Part shown: positions 22,273-31,581 of the stretch, piece after piece | How the letters are laid out: each line of letters starts with the position of its first letter | How positions within the stretch are numbered: position 1 is the first letter of the stretch | DNA from: Lishizhenia tianjinensis | Lineage (GTDB): Bacteria > Bacteroidota > Bacteroidia > Flavobacteriales_D > Crocinitomicaceae | Direction: 5' to 3' | Length of the DNA: 58,814 bases | Assembly (NCBI RefSeq): GCF_900116425.1 | Contig: NZ_FPAS01000007.1 | Location: 1 to 58,814 of the forward strand | Translations under genes and position numbers: made by a program | The notes under the pieces: model-generated | Seen by the model: the letters and a program-made list of their open reading frames with translations, nothing else | What the model was told of the DNA's origin: nothing | The model's database searches: none

Positions 22273-23094
22273 ATGTTTAACCCAAAGTTCATCGCATTTC
22301 TATTTGTTTTAGTTTTTAGACTTGCTATACCGAACGTGAGTTTTTCTCAGACAAAGAATAAGGCACTACCAGAATTTAGTGCATCCACTTTGCTCTTAGG
22401 TGATTGGCAATTGGTAGGTATAGAGAATAATTATAAGGCATGTTATTTAACCAATCGTGTACAGGCGGTGAAAGGTGAAAACGAATTGTCTCTTAGTTTT
22501 TCAAATGAAAATGTAACCAAGTTAAAGGCCGACAAGAAATCTGTGTTCACCTATGAAATTGTGGAAGATTCTCTTTCTCGAACATTGATACTCAAAGAAG
22601 GTGAAGCGAACTTCAGGTACACCATAGTGGAAGTCAATCATTTTTCGCTGATAATTAGTTCTGAACTTTCGGTTTCAACAGGTTTAGATCAAACAACAGA
22701 GACCGTTTACTATACTTATTTAAGAAAGGAAAACGAGGAGGCGAATCTTCAAAATATATTAGGAGTTTGGAGTATTTGTTCAGATAGCGTAGTGCAAGAT
22801 TTTACCTTAGCTTCGAATACTATTTTTACCTTTTATAAGAACACTAATTTAGGTTGTGACGGCGTGAGTAAATTGGATTTAGAAATCAATAATTCTAACT
22901 TTCAACTTTTGCAGAATGTTAGCTTGGAACACGAAAAAAGTTACAAGTTCATTAGTTCTAATTTAATCGTTAACTTAGACAAGAATCTTATTTATTTTCA
23001 AATGAACAAAGGGCTTGTATTTGATATTATTACCCTAACAAATGATGTATTGGAGATTCGATTGAATGAAGAATTAAGTAAAAGAATTCAATAA
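22273..23094 (+). CDS. Exported protein with two lipocalin-like halves
   Basis: A 273-residue protein with a signal peptide (about 1-26, ending 'VSFSQ'). Two segments start alike, 'LLGDWQLVGIE' (about residue 41) and 'ILGVWSICSDS' (about 161), and each continues as an all-beta domain of roughly 110 residues, so the mature protein appears to be an internal duplication of a small barrel of the Bacteroidota 'lipocalin-like' sort. Function unknown. Confidence 0.6.
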   Translation: MFNPKFIAFLFVLVFRLAIPNVSFSQTKNKALPEFSASTLLLGDWQLVGIENNYKACYLTNRVQAVKGENELSLSFSNENVTKLKADKKSVFTYEIVEDSLSRTLILKEGEANFRYTIVEVNHFSLIISSELSVSTGLDQTTETVYYTYLRKENEEANLQNILGVWSICSDSVVQDFTLASNTIFTFYKNTNLGCDGVSKLDLEINNSNFQLLQNVSLEHEKSYKFISSNLIVNLDKNLIYFQMNKGLVFDIITLTNDVLEIRLNEELSKRIQ

Positions 23095-23102
23095 GTTAGT
23101 GC

Positions 23103-23561
23103 ATGAAATTACACCATTTAAAAGACAGGAAATCATTTTCAGGACATAGGGAGAAACAAAAGTTTCAGCGTTTGCAAAAGCTGGTAGTCACCTTAAATAA
23201 ATATTCTCTTTCTGAAGAATTGGTTGTGCTAATTAATAAAGAAATTGATTTGTTGAATGGCATAGAAAATCACCCTCGAATTTTTAAGCGACAATTAAGG
23301 GTATCTCAAAATAGAATTTTATCAAAGTTAGAACGCAAGGCAAAAATTGTAACCAAACATCATTACAGAAATATGTGGCTGGCCCTCGGATTAGGAGTTT
23401 TTGGTGTGCCCATAGGAGTTGTGCTTTCTTCAGTATTGGATAATTCTGGTTTAATAGGTGTAGGTTTTCCTTTTGGAATGCTAATCGGAATAGTGCTTGG
23501 AAATCAGATGGATAAGAAAGCGGCGGCGAAAGGAAACCAAATTGATATCGTGATGGTATAA
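23103..23561 (+). CDS. Membrane protein with basic N-terminal domain and glycine-rich helices
   Basis: A 152-residue protein. The first about 85 residues are charged and helical; then come two hydrophobic helices ('LALGLGVFGVPIGVVLSSVL', and a second rich in Gly, 'GVGFPFGMLIGIVLG') and a basic end 'QMDKKAAAKG'. The glycine pattern resembles glycine-zipper membrane segments. No known family. It begins 8 bp after the preceding gene and likely shares a transcript. Confidence 0.6.
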   Translation: MKLHHLKDRKSFSGHREKQKFQRLQKLVVTLNKYSLSEELVVLINKEIDLLNGIENHPRIFKRQLRVSQNRILSKLERKAKIVTKHHYRNMWLALGLGVFGVPIGVVLSSVLDNSGLIGVGFPFGMLIGIVLGNQMDKKAAAKGNQIDIVMV

Positions 23562-23591
23562 AAGTCTGGACAACTCTTCTTAATTATTGTA

Positions 23592-23611
23592 CGTAGTTCA
23601 AATAAACTACG
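23592..23611 (+). promoter_or_regulatory. Hairpin abutting a start codon
   Basis: CGTAGTT (23592-23598) and AACTACG (23605-23611) form a perfect 7-bp stem with a 6-nt loop, ending one base before the ATG at 23613. No T-run follows, so it is more likely a translation-level element or an operator than a terminator. Confidence 0.3.
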
Positions 23612-23612
23612 A

Positions 23613-24287
23613 ATGAGGATTATTTTAACAGCTTGTTTGATTTTATTTCTTAACCTGCTAACAGCTCAAGAAAGGTTTGAATTTAATTTGGCCACGAATG
23701 GTTATGCCAATACCGCAAATTTCCGCGGACATAAAGTCTTTAAAGAACATTTTGTTTGGAGCGTGGGCGTTAATTTTTCCTCTTTTGGTGTTTTTTCAAC
23801 TAAATTTCCGGAGAGTCAAGCAAAGACTTTTCATCCTACTTTTAAAAGAGTAGAGGTAGGGCTAAGTACGGAAGAAGGAGAGAATTTTTGGCTCAAAGAG
23901 TTTAGACATCATGCTACTGGTGTAGGTTTGGATATAGGTCTGGGATATTTTCTAAACTTTAATTCGAAGAGTGGTTTGCGAGTTGGTGGTTTTTTACGTG
24001 GAACTCATGTTAAGTCTGAAGTAAAAGCAATCTATTATAATTCGGAGTTGAAAAATCATAAGTTTAGAGGGTTCTCAGATTATCATTATTTGCTATCACC
24101 CATCCTGGCGGTTTACTATACCCATAGGGTTTTACCTCGTGTGAGTCTTATTGCTGGAATGGAAACTCTGATGAACTTCAGTTTAAATCCAGAGCTATAC
24201 CGATCTATGGATTATAGAGACAACATTTTGGGTACGCGTTGCAAAGCTGTATTCGGATTTACATTGTTTTTAGGGGGAGAAGATTAA
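23613..24287 (+). CDS. Exported protein, probable outer-membrane beta-barrel
   Basis: A 224-residue protein with a signal peptide ('MRIILTACLILFLNLLTAQ'). Strand-like segments ('GVGLDIGLGYFLNF', 'GLRVGGFLRGTH', 'LLSPILAVYYTHRV') and the terminal 'AVFGFTLFLGGED' suggest a beta-barrel. No family recognised. A hairpin sits immediately before the start. Confidence 0.6.
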   Translation: MRIILTACLILFLNLLTAQERFEFNLATNGYANTANFRGHKVFKEHFVWSVGVNFSSFGVFSTKFPESQAKTFHPTFKRVEVGLSTEEGENFWLKEFRHHATGVGLDIGLGYFLNFNSKSGLRVGGFLRGTHVKSEVKAIYYNSELKNHKFRGFSDYHYLLSPILAVYYTHRVLPRVSLIAGMETLMNFSLNPELYRSMDYRDNILGTRCKAVFGFTLFLGGED

Positions 24288-24310
24288 ATTTACAGCTACA
24301 AAACTACTCT

Positions 24311-24841
24311 ATGCAAAGAAAAGTTATCCTTTATATTTCTTGTTCACTCGATGGATATATCGCCAAACCGAATGACGATTTAAGTTTCCTAAATCCCATG
24401 ATGGTAGAGGGAGAGGATTATGGGTATACCGATTTTGTTCAAACCATAGACACGGTAATTGTTGGGAGAAAAACCTATGATTGGGTAGTGAAGGAAGTAG
24501 GATATTTTCCGCACCAAGACAAAGAAAGTTATATTGTTACCAGTCAGCCTAAAGAAAGCCTTGGTCTAACTCATTTTTATACCGGAAGCTTGAAGGAATT
24601 GGTTAGGTCCCTCAAAAGTAGAGCTGGTAAAAACATCTATTGCGACGGTGGAGCTCAGCTGGTAAATAATTTGTTGAAAGAAGATTTGTTAGACGAAATT
24701 ATACTTTCTATTATCCCCATAACTTTAGGACAAGGCGTCAAACTATTTGAAGAGGGTATTCCTGAACATGTATTAGAATTGCATGAAACAAAATCCTTTA
24801 AAACAGGCTTAGTTCAATTGCATTACCGCATAAATAAGTAA
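24311..24841 (+). CDS. RibD C-terminal / dihydrofolate-reductase-like protein
   Basis: A 176-residue protein of the RibD_C/DHFR-like reductase family (YwjB/YyaP group). I use the ATG at 24311, which gives the canonical 'MQRKVILYISCSLDGYIAKPNDDLSFL' start; the frame is open further upstream but overlaps the previous gene. 'DTVIVGRKTYDWV' (about 46-58) and 'IYCDGGAQLVNNLL' (about 109-122, NADPH-binding GG) are the key blocks. It is separate from riboflavin genes and its true substrate is unknown. Confidence 0.88.
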   Translation: MQRKVILYISCSLDGYIAKPNDDLSFLNPMMVEGEDYGYTDFVQTIDTVIVGRKTYDWVVKEVGYFPHQDKESYIVTSQPKESLGLTHFYTGSLKELVRSLKSRAGKNIYCDGGAQLVNNLLKEDLLDEIILSIIPITLGQGVKLFEEGIPEHVLELHETKSFKTGLVQLHYRINK

Positions 24842-24967
24842 GGAACAGTTTTAACATTTCACCAAGGATTTATCGTCTTTTCTTTACATTTTTAGCATAT
24901 CTTCTTCTCAAGGAGATAGAAAGCATAAAAACTATTATCTTTCGCTCTTAATCCTAAAGAATACACA

Positions 24968-25831
24968 GTGAATTTAGCTATAGATTGGAAAGTTGATGCA
25001 GAATTAATTGATGGATGGAGTACACCTAATTTATACGGACTTCTTTTCGTTACCGGGTTGTTCATCGGTTTTTTTGTGGTAAAACGCATGTTCAAAAAAG
25101 AAGGCGTTCCAGATGAACAATTAGACAAGTTGTTGATGTACATGGTTGTAGCAACCATAGTAGGAGCTCGTTTAGGTCATGTGTTGTTCTACGGACCTTA
25201 TTGGGACGGTATGCACCCTGATGGTTATTGGCAAGAAGGATATTTTTCTCATCCCTTGAATATCTTAAAAGTTTGGGAAGGTGGATTAGCGAGTCACGGA
25301 GGAGCGATTGCCATACTCATTGCTTTGTTTATCTACAGTAAAAAGGTTTCTAAAAGACCTATGTTGTGGATTTTGGATAGAATAGTAGCGCCTATTGCCA
25401 TTGCTGGTTGTTTTATACGTTTAGGGAATTTGGTAAACCACGAGATAGTAGGTATTCCTACAGATCTACCTTGGGGATTTATCTTTAACAACGAAACCAG
25501 AGACTTAATGTTAGATACTAATGGAGATGGTGTGATGGAACACGTACCGCGTCATCCAGCACAGTTGTACGAAGCTCTTTCGTACATCGTTATTTTCATT
25601 GTTTTGATGTTTATGTATTGGAAAACCAAAGCGAAGGAAAAGCAAGGATTGATTTTTTCTATCTTCCTTATTCTTTTATTTGGCGCAAGATTCTTGGTAG
25701 AAATTGTGAAAGTGGGTCAGGCAGATAGAGATGCCGGAATGATCTTAAATACAGGTCAATGGCTTTCCATTCCTTTCGTATTATTCGGAATAGGCTTATT
25801 GATTTGGGTCAACAGAAAGAAAACAGTTTAA
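24968..25831 (+). CDS. lgt: Prolipoprotein diacylglyceryl transferase
   Basis: Transfers diacylglycerol from phosphatidylglycerol to the lipobox cysteine of prelipoproteins, the first step of lipoprotein maturation in the inner membrane. The 287-residue protein has about seven helices, the 'GGLASHGGAI' active-site region (about 105-113), the Lgt signature around 'GCFIRLGNLVNHEIVG' (about 147-162) and 'RHPAQLYEAL' (about 195-204). The start is a GTG at 24968. A 14-residue loop before the HPAQ motif carries 'LDTNGDGVME' (Asp183, Asn185, Asp187), a calcium-loop-like string unusual for Lgt. Likely clients in this window are the lipoproteins at 7701, 19704 and 33066. A UUCG-loop terminator follows. 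Confidence 0.95.
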   Translation: MNLAIDWKVDAELIDGWSTPNLYGLLFVTGLFIGFFVVKRMFKKEGVPDEQLDKLLMYMVVATIVGARLGHVLFYGPYWDGMHPDGYWQEGYFSHPLNILKVWEGGLASHGGAIAILIALFIYSKKVSKRPMLWILDRIVAPIAIAGCFIRLGNLVNHEIVGIPTDLPWGFIFNNETRDLMLDTNGDGVMEHVPRHPAQLYEALSYIVIFIVLMFMYWKTKAKEKQGLIFSIFLILLFGARFLVEIVKVGQADRDAGMILNTGQWLSIPFVLFGIGLLIWVNRKKTV

Positions 25832-25839
25832 AAATAATG

Positions 25840-25863
25840 AAACCACTCTTCGGGGTGGTTTTC
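25840..25863 (+). terminator. Terminator after lgt with UUCG tetraloop
   Basis: A 9-bp stem (25840-25848 with 25853-25861) closed by C(TTCG)G, an extra-stable tetraloop, with Ts on the descending side. Confidence 0.75.
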
Positions 25864-25903
25864 AACTTTAGTATACCTCAAAAGAGGAGAAAAAATTAGA
25901 GTG

Positions 25904-26854
25904 ATGAACAGAATTACAGAATTATTTAAGATAGAGTTTCCGCTTATTCAAGCTGGTATGATTTGGTGTTCAGGATGGGAATTGGCTTCGGCCGTTTCAA
26001 ATGCTGGAGGATTAGGTATTATTGGTTCGGGTAGTATGTACCCTGAAATTTTGGAGGAGCATGTAATAAAATGTAAAGCAGCAACAGACAAACCTTTTGC
26101 AGTGAATTTACCCATGTTATATCCAGATATAGACAAGCACATAGAAACGATCATTAAACATAAAGTGCCCATCGTTTTTACTTCTGCCGGAAATCCGAAA
26201 ACCTATACTGCTTACTTAAAGGAACATGGAATTACCGTAGTACACGTTGTTTCTAGTGTGAAGTTTGCGCAAAAAGCAGAAGCTGCAGGTGTAGATGCGG
26301 TTGTAGCAGAAGGTTTTGAAGCGGGTGGACATAACGGTAGAGATGAAACGACCACGCTTTGTTTAATCCCTATGGTAAAAGAAGCGATAAATATTCCTTT
26401 GATTGCTGCAGGTGGTATAGGTACAGGTAAAGGTATGTTGGCAGCTATGACCTTAGGTGCAGATGCCGTACAAATTGGAAGTAGGTTTGTTGCTTCAGAA
26501 GAATCATCGGCGCATCAAAACTTTAAGCAAACTGTAGTGGATGCAGCTGAAGGAAGCACGATGTTGACATTGAAGGAAATTACACCTGTGCGTTTGATTA
26601 AAAATGAATTTTACCAAAAGGTAGAGCAAGCTTACCAAGCGTGTAATTCACCTGAACAGTTGAAAGAATTGTTAGGGAGAGGAAGAGCGAAAAAGGGAAT
26701 GTTCGAAGGAGATTTGGTAGAAGGAGAACTAGAAATCGGTCAAATTTCTGGGTTGATTCACAAAGTAATGCCAGCGGCAGAAATAGTAAAAGAAATTATA
26801 GCAGAATATAGAAGTTCAATTGCAGCATTGCAAGAGGATAAATTTCAATTTTAG
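25904..26854 (+). CDS. FMN-dependent nitronate monooxygenase / FabK-like protein
   Basis: A 316-residue TIM-barrel flavoprotein of the nitronate monooxygenase/enoyl-ACP reductase II family. Visible blocks: 'FPLIQAGMIWCSGWELASAVSNAGGLGIIG' (first FMN phosphate region), 'VVAEGFEAGGHNG' with the His of the active-site loop (about 133-145), and 'PLIAAGGIGTGKGM' followed by 'GADAVQIGSRF'. The ATG at 25904 is preferred over the GTG three bases before. Because fabI is present at 42101, a detoxifying or other reductive role is more likely than the main fatty-acid reductase role. The peptidase gene follows after 3 bp. Confidence 0.9.
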   Translation: MNRITELFKIEFPLIQAGMIWCSGWELASAVSNAGGLGIIGSGSMYPEILEEHVIKCKAATDKPFAVNLPMLYPDIDKHIETIIKHKVPIVFTSAGNPKTYTAYLKEHGITVVHVVSSVKFAQKAEAAGVDAVVAEGFEAGGHNGRDETTTLCLIPMVKEAINIPLIAAGGIGTGKGMLAAMTLGADAVQIGSRFVASEESSAHQNFKQTVVDAAEGSTMLTLKEITPVRLIKNEFYQKVEQAYQACNSPEQLKELLGRGRAKKGMFEGDLVEGELEIGQISGLIHKVMPAAEIVKEIIAEYRSSIAALQEDKFQF

Positions 26855-26857
26855 TAG

Positions 26858-28105
26858 ATGATAGAATATCACAAATTTGAGTTAGAGAATAAGTTGAGGG
26901 TGATTTTCCATAGGGATGTAACAACACCTATGGCTGTGGTAAATACAATTTACGATGTAGGTGCCCGAGACGAAAATGCCAACAAAACAGGTTTTGCCCA
27001 TTTGTTTGAGCACTTGATGTTTGGCGGATCTGCAAATATTCCAGACTTTGACGGTCCACTGCAAAGAGCGGGTGGTGAGAGCAATGCTTTTACCAGTAAT
27101 GATGTAACCAATTATTACGATGTAATTCCAGCTCAAAACATAGAAACGGCACTCTGGTTAGAAAGCGATAGAATGTTGAACTTGGCTTTTACAGATAAGT
27201 CTTTGGAAGTACAACGAAACGTCGTTATAGAAGAATTTAAACAGCGTTACTTAAATCAGCCCTACGGAGATGTTTGGTTGAAGTTTAGACCACTGGCCTA
27301 TAAAGTGCACCCGTATCAATGGGCTACGATAGGGAAGAAGGTAGAACACATAGAGGAGGCTACTATGGAAGATGTGAAGGCGTTTTTCCAAAAGCACTAT
27401 AATCCGTCGAATGCAGTTTTGTGCATTGCAGGAAACTATGAAAATGCTCAGGTGGAAGACATGGTGCAAAAGTGGTACGGAGATATTCCTCAAGGAGAAA
27501 AGTACTTGCGTAACTTGCCCGTAGAGCCAGCTCAAACAGCATTTAGAGAAGAAACCATAGAAAGACCTGTACCTGCCGATGCTTTTTATTACGGTTTTAG
27601 AATGCCTGGTAAGCAAGATGAACGCTATTATGTTGCCGATTTATTGTCTGATCTTTTAGGGCGTGGAAAATCTTCACGTTTGTACAAGAAATTGAAAAAG
27701 GAATTAAACCTGGTTTCAGAGATATCTGCGTACATCTTGGGGGCTCATGACGAAGGTATGCTTATGATTTCTGGGAAACTTAACAAAGGAGAAAGTTTTG
27801 AAAGACTAGATGAAGAAATCTGGCGTGTCATCGATGAGGTGAAAACACATAGCATGCCGGTGGAGGAATTAACCAAGATTAAGAATAAAGTAGAAACTAC
27901 AAAAGTGTTTACCGAACAAGGTATCTTAAGCAAGGCTATGAATTTAAGTTTACACGAGTTGTTGGGAGATGCAAACGGTGTAAACTTGGAGCAAGGTCAT
28001 TATGATGCCATTACTTCTTCGGCGATACAAAACTATGCCCTAGAGCGCATGGTGAAAACGAATTGTTCATTGTTGAAAATAAAAGCGAAAGAGGATGCTA
28101 GATAG
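26858..28105 (+). CDS. M16 family zinc peptidase, catalytic subunit
   Basis: A 415-residue M16B (processing-peptidase-like) enzyme. The inverted zinc motif HxxEH is complete: His48-Leu-Phe-Glu51-His52 in 'FAHLFEHLMFGG', and the distal Glu lies in 'NVVIEEFKQRY' near residue 127. The second half ('PGKQDERYYVADLLSDLLGRGKSSRLYKKL') is the substrate-cradle domain. It overlaps the next gene, an M16 protein without the zinc motif, by 11 bp, so the two should form a heterodimer like mitochondrial processing peptidase or the PqqF-like pairs. No signal peptide is seen. Confidence 0.93.
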   Translation: MIEYHKFELENKLRVIFHRDVTTPMAVVNTIYDVGARDENANKTGFAHLFEHLMFGGSANIPDFDGPLQRAGGESNAFTSNDVTNYYDVIPAQNIETALWLESDRMLNLAFTDKSLEVQRNVVIEEFKQRYLNQPYGDVWLKFRPLAYKVHPYQWATIGKKVEHIEEATMEDVKAFFQKHYNPSNAVLCIAGNYENAQVEDMVQKWYGDIPQGEKYLRNLPVEPAQTAFREETIERPVPADAFYYGFRMPGKQDERYYVADLLSDLLGRGKSSRLYKKLKKELNLVSEISAYILGAHDEGMLMISGKLNKGESFERLDEEIWRVIDEVKTHSMPVEELTKIKNKVETTKVFTEQGILSKAMNLSLHELLGDANGVNLEQGHYDAITSSAIQNYALERMVKTNCSLLKIKAKEDAR

Positions 28106-29351
28106 ACGTATACAACCAGAAGTAAATACCTTGGAGGATATCTCTTTTGTTCATCCTCAACACTTCGATATTAAAAACGGAATTCAATTACACTGGATCA
28201 ATACAGTGGCAGATGATGCGGTAAAAATAGACTTGGTATTCGATGCAGGAAGCAGAGCTGAGCAACCAGCATTGGCTTCCTTTGCAAATAGCTTGTTAAT
28301 GGCAGGTACTCCAAAGTATAGCGCCGATGAGTTACACGCACGCTTAGATGGTTTGGGTGGGTTTTTTCATGCAGAAACTTCAAGAGAAGGGGCTACGGTT
28401 ACTTTGTACGGACTCCGCAAAAATATATATGCCCTTTTTACTTTGTTAATAGAGGCTATTTCTGAAGCAAATTTCCCTCAAAAGGAAGTCGATCAATTGA
28501 TCAATCAAAAGCAACAGAGTTTTAAAGTTTCTTCTGAGAAAGTTAGTTTTATTGCCCGTAGGTTGTTTACGCAAAATGTTTTTGCAAATTCACCTTACGG
28601 CACAGTTACTCAATACGAGGATTACGCGAAAATAACTCAAGAGGCTATTCAAGCCTTTCATAAGAAACATTACTTGCAAGGTTTGCAGAAGGTTTGTGTG
28701 GTGGGAGATTTAGATCCTATTACTATCGATGAAATGATCTCATTGGTAAAACCTATGGTAGGTGAGCTTGCAACAAATTTCTTAACCGAAGTTGAAAATA
28801 CTAAGGGAGAATTTAGACAAGAAAAGGAAGGTGCGGTGCAAACAGCTATACGCATCGGTAGAATTTTGTTTAACAGAACTGCAGAGGATTACCTTAAATT
28901 TTCGGTTATGAATACCATTTTTGGAGGTTATTTCGGAAGTCGCCTGATGTCTAACATTAGAGAGGATAAAGGATATACCTATGGTATTGGATCTGGTTTA
29001 GCAGAAATGAGAAAATTGGGGTACTTCTTTATTTCCACGGAGGTAGGTAAGGATGTAGCCGATAAAGCTTTGGAAGAAATTAAACACGAAATTGAGCGCT
29101 TGCAAACAGAATTAGTAAGTGAGGAAGAGTTGAGCTTGGTGCGTAATTATACCATAGGACAAATGCTTAAGGCCTCTGATGGACCTTTTGCAATGATGGA
29201 CAGGTATCTTGGAGTAGCAGATTTTGGTCTCGATTACGATTACTACACCCAGAAGATAGAATTGGTTAAATCTATTACTCCAGAAGAAATCAGAGAAATG
29301 GCCAAAAAGTATCTGAAATGGGAAGATATGACCGTTGTCTTAGCGGGCTAA
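28095..29351 (+). CDS. M16 family protein, non-catalytic partner subunit
   Basis: A 418-residue M16 homologue. At the place of the HxxEH motif it has 'ALASFANSLLMAGTPKYSA', so the zinc site is lost, while fold-related stretches such as 'TIFGGYFGSRLMSNIREDKGYTYGIGSG' (about 277-304) are well conserved. Together with the overlapping active gene upstream this is the usual active/inactive pair of Bacteroidota. It should hold substrate and complete the chamber of the peptidase. Confidence 0.92.
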   Translation: MLDRRIQPEVNTLEDISFVHPQHFDIKNGIQLHWINTVADDAVKIDLVFDAGSRAEQPALASFANSLLMAGTPKYSADELHARLDGLGGFFHAETSREGATVTLYGLRKNIYALFTLLIEAISEANFPQKEVDQLINQKQQSFKVSSEKVSFIARRLFTQNVFANSPYGTVTQYEDYAKITQEAIQAFHKKHYLQGLQKVCVVGDLDPITIDEMISLVKPMVGELATNFLTEVENTKGEFRQEKEGAVQTAIRIGRILFNRTAEDYLKFSVMNTIFGGYFGSRLMSNIREDKGYTYGIGSGLAEMRKLGYFFISTEVGKDVADKALEEIKHEIERLQTELVSEEELSLVRNYTIGQMLKASDGPFAMMDRYLGVADFGLDYDYYTQKIELVKSITPEEIREMAKKYLKWEDMTVVLAG

Positions 29352-29417
29352 CAACTTTTTACTTTTTCTTGCGTTCTATAAGTAATAACTCAAGAAAATC
29401 AACGTTAAAAAATACAG

Positions 29418-31496
29418 ATGCAACTGCGTCAACAAATATTCATTTTCATTATTACTGTGGTTCTTGTCATGTTTACAGGAACCACTTTTTCTGTTGCGCA
29501 ATCTTTAGGGGCGAAAACCGTAATTCCAGCTCCTCAAATTAATTGTATACAAACCGATGCTACCAATAATTTAATTATTAATTGGACCTCAGCTACAGAC
29601 CCAGATGGCAGCTTTGTTGAATATCAGGTACACGAATTGGCCAACGGTCAACTCACAAGTTCGAATACGATTGCAACAAATAGTTATGCTTCCACTTTAT
29701 CAGCTACACAGGCTTATCCTTTTTTCTTAGGACTTGTTTCCAATGATAATGGGAATGTTACCAGTTACAGTGATACCGTTCGAAATATCTTTCTAGAGTT
29801 AAATAATCCTAGTAATGGTACGGCGGTTTTGAATTGGAATGTACCCCGAACGAATCCACTTCCGGGCTTTGGAACGAACTACGAAATTTACCGTGAATAC
29901 CCTGTGGGTACATGGACCTTAATAGCAACACCTCCTTATACCACAACTTCATATATAGATACCATAGATATTTGTAGTGCTTTTTTAAATTACCGCATAG
30001 AATTGCCTACAACCACTTGTGCATTTACCAGCAATATAGAGGGCGATGATTTTCAAGATGACATCGTTCCGGATATTCCTGAACTTGGACATGTGAGTTT
30101 TGTGGAAGCTTCAGGACAATATGAGGTAACTTGGGGAGCAAATAGTCAAGATGATACCTATGGTTATGTAATTTACATGCAAGATGCCAATGGTGTTTTT
30201 ATAGAGATAGACACGGTCTACGGAATTAACGCAACCAGTTATAACTATACTCCAACTGGAGATGGGCCTTTTCGATTTACAATAGCAGCTTTTGATAGTT
30301 GTTTTACTATGGCAACGCCACCTACTTACCAAACTTCAGCAAAGGGTTCGCCACACAAGAGTATGTGGTTAACCGGAGGGAGTTCGGCTTGTTCACAAGA
30401 TGTAGAGTTGAACTGGACTGCCTACCAAGGTTTTGGAGCAACCATCGTTTATGATGTGTATTCTCGAGTTTTAGGAGGGGCATGGCAATTAGAGGGAACA
30501 ACAGATCAATTGAGTTATGTTTTTGCTCGTGTTCCAGGTACAGATTACGATTTTAAAATTGTAGCAAGAATAGCCGGAGAAGAAGCAACGAGTAACATCC
30601 ATAACCAGCCTTGGGAAGGTGCATCAGGTCCTAGTGTGGCATATATTTCTCACGCCAGCGTGGTGGGAGATGAAATTGAAATTGTACATAAAGTAAGTTT
30701 AGACGGAGGTATTCAAAGTGTGAAACTGCAACGTTTAAACCTGTTGAATGCGACCTATGAAACCATAGATGAAAAAGCCGTTGGAAATGGAGTTGTTACC
30801 TTTTATGATGCAGATGTAGATGTGTATGATGAGGTGTATGAATACCAAACCGTAATGATAGATAGTTGTGGAAATGAGTATCCTCCCATCAACATTGTAC
30901 AAAACATGGTGCTACAAACCAATATAGACCCCCTTAGTCTTTTGGTGGAAATGCAATGGACGGAATATGAAGAATTCTTGGGTACAACAGTGAGTTACGA
31001 AATTTACAGAGGTATTGATGGAGTGATGGAAGATCTTCCTTTAACCGTAATGGGAGCAAATAATAGGTTCTACTCAGAGTCTTTAGCCGGAGTTGTGGAT
31101 GAAGATTTTACGGGTCAAGTTTGTTATTACGTGAAGGCAAAAGAAGGAGCAAATCCTCTAGGAGATAGTGATTCAAGCGCTTCAAATATTTCATGTGTTA
31201 TTTTAGAACCTTTGATTTACATTCCAAATGCATTTTCCGTGAACGGTGCTAACCCTGTGTTCTATCCGGTTACAAATTATCACCAATTAGAACAGTACGC
31301 ATTTACCATCTATAACCGTTACGGCCAAGTACTTTTTCATACAGAGGAAAAAGGTGAAGGATGGGATGGTTATTTGGAAAATGGTCAAATTGCCCGAGAA
31401 GGGGTTTATGTGTACCGCCTAAGTTTACGTGATGGAAATGGAATAGAGGTTTTACGTCATGGTCACCTTACCCTTTTAAACGCTACAGACGAATAA
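29418..31496 (+). CDS. Secreted multi-domain protein with T9SS gliding-type C-terminal domain
   Basis: A 692-residue protein with a signal peptide (about 1-27, ending 'FSVAQ'). It consists of several fibronectin-III-like beta domains ('NNLIINWTSATDPDGSFVEYQV', 'YEVTWGANSQDDTYGYVIY', 'DVELNWTAYQGFGATIVYDVY', 'SLLVEMQWTEYEEFLGTTVSY'), then the CHU_C domain ('IPNAFSVNGANPVFYPV', 'FTIYNRYGQVLF', 'GWDGYLENGQIAREGVYVY') for type IX secretion. The tandem Ig/Fn-like architecture suggests a surface adhesin or structural protein rather than an enzyme. It appears monocistronic. Confidence 0.88.
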   Translation: MQLRQQIFIFIITVVLVMFTGTTFSVAQSLGAKTVIPAPQINCIQTDATNNLIINWTSATDPDGSFVEYQVHELANGQLTSSNTIATNSYASTLSATQAYPFFLGLVSNDNGNVTSYSDTVRNIFLELNNPSNGTAVLNWNVPRTNPLPGFGTNYEIYREYPVGTWTLIATPPYTTTSYIDTIDICSAFLNYRIELPTTTCAFTSNIEGDDFQDDIVPDIPELGHVSFVEASGQYEVTWGANSQDDTYGYVIYMQDANGVFIEIDTVYGINATSYNYTPTGDGPFRFTIAAFDSCFTMATPPTYQTSAKGSPHKSMWLTGGSSACSQDVELNWTAYQGFGATIVYDVYSRVLGGAWQLEGTTDQLSYVFARVPGTDYDFKIVARIAGEEATSNIHNQPWEGASGPSVAYISHASVVGDEIEIVHKVSLDGGIQSVKLQRLNLLNATYETIDEKAVGNGVVTFYDADVDVYDEVYEYQTVMIDSCGNEYPPINIVQNMVLQTNIDPLSLLVEMQWTEYEEFLGTTVSYEIYRGIDGVMEDLPLTVMGANNRFYSESLAGVVDEDFTGQVCYYVKAKEGANPLGDSDSSASNISCVILEPLIYIPNAFSVNGANPVFYPVTNYHQLEQYAFTIYNRYGQVLFHTEEKGEGWDGYLENGQIAREGVYVYRLSLRDGNGIEVLRHGHLTLLNATDE

Positions 31497-31566
31497 AATT
31501 TTGTCTAAACAAGCACAAAAAACTACAATTTTTAAGCTACTATTTTACCCCTCTAAATCTTCTTGC

Positions 31567-31574
31567 TATCTTTG
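31567..31574 (+). promoter_or_regulatory. -7 box (TATCTTTG) for the M50-smr operon
   Basis: Perfect TAnnTTTG ending 7 bp before the ATG at 31582, implying a very short leader. No TTG stands at -33 (TTTT instead). Confidence 0.5.
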
Positions 31575-31581
31575 ATTAATT

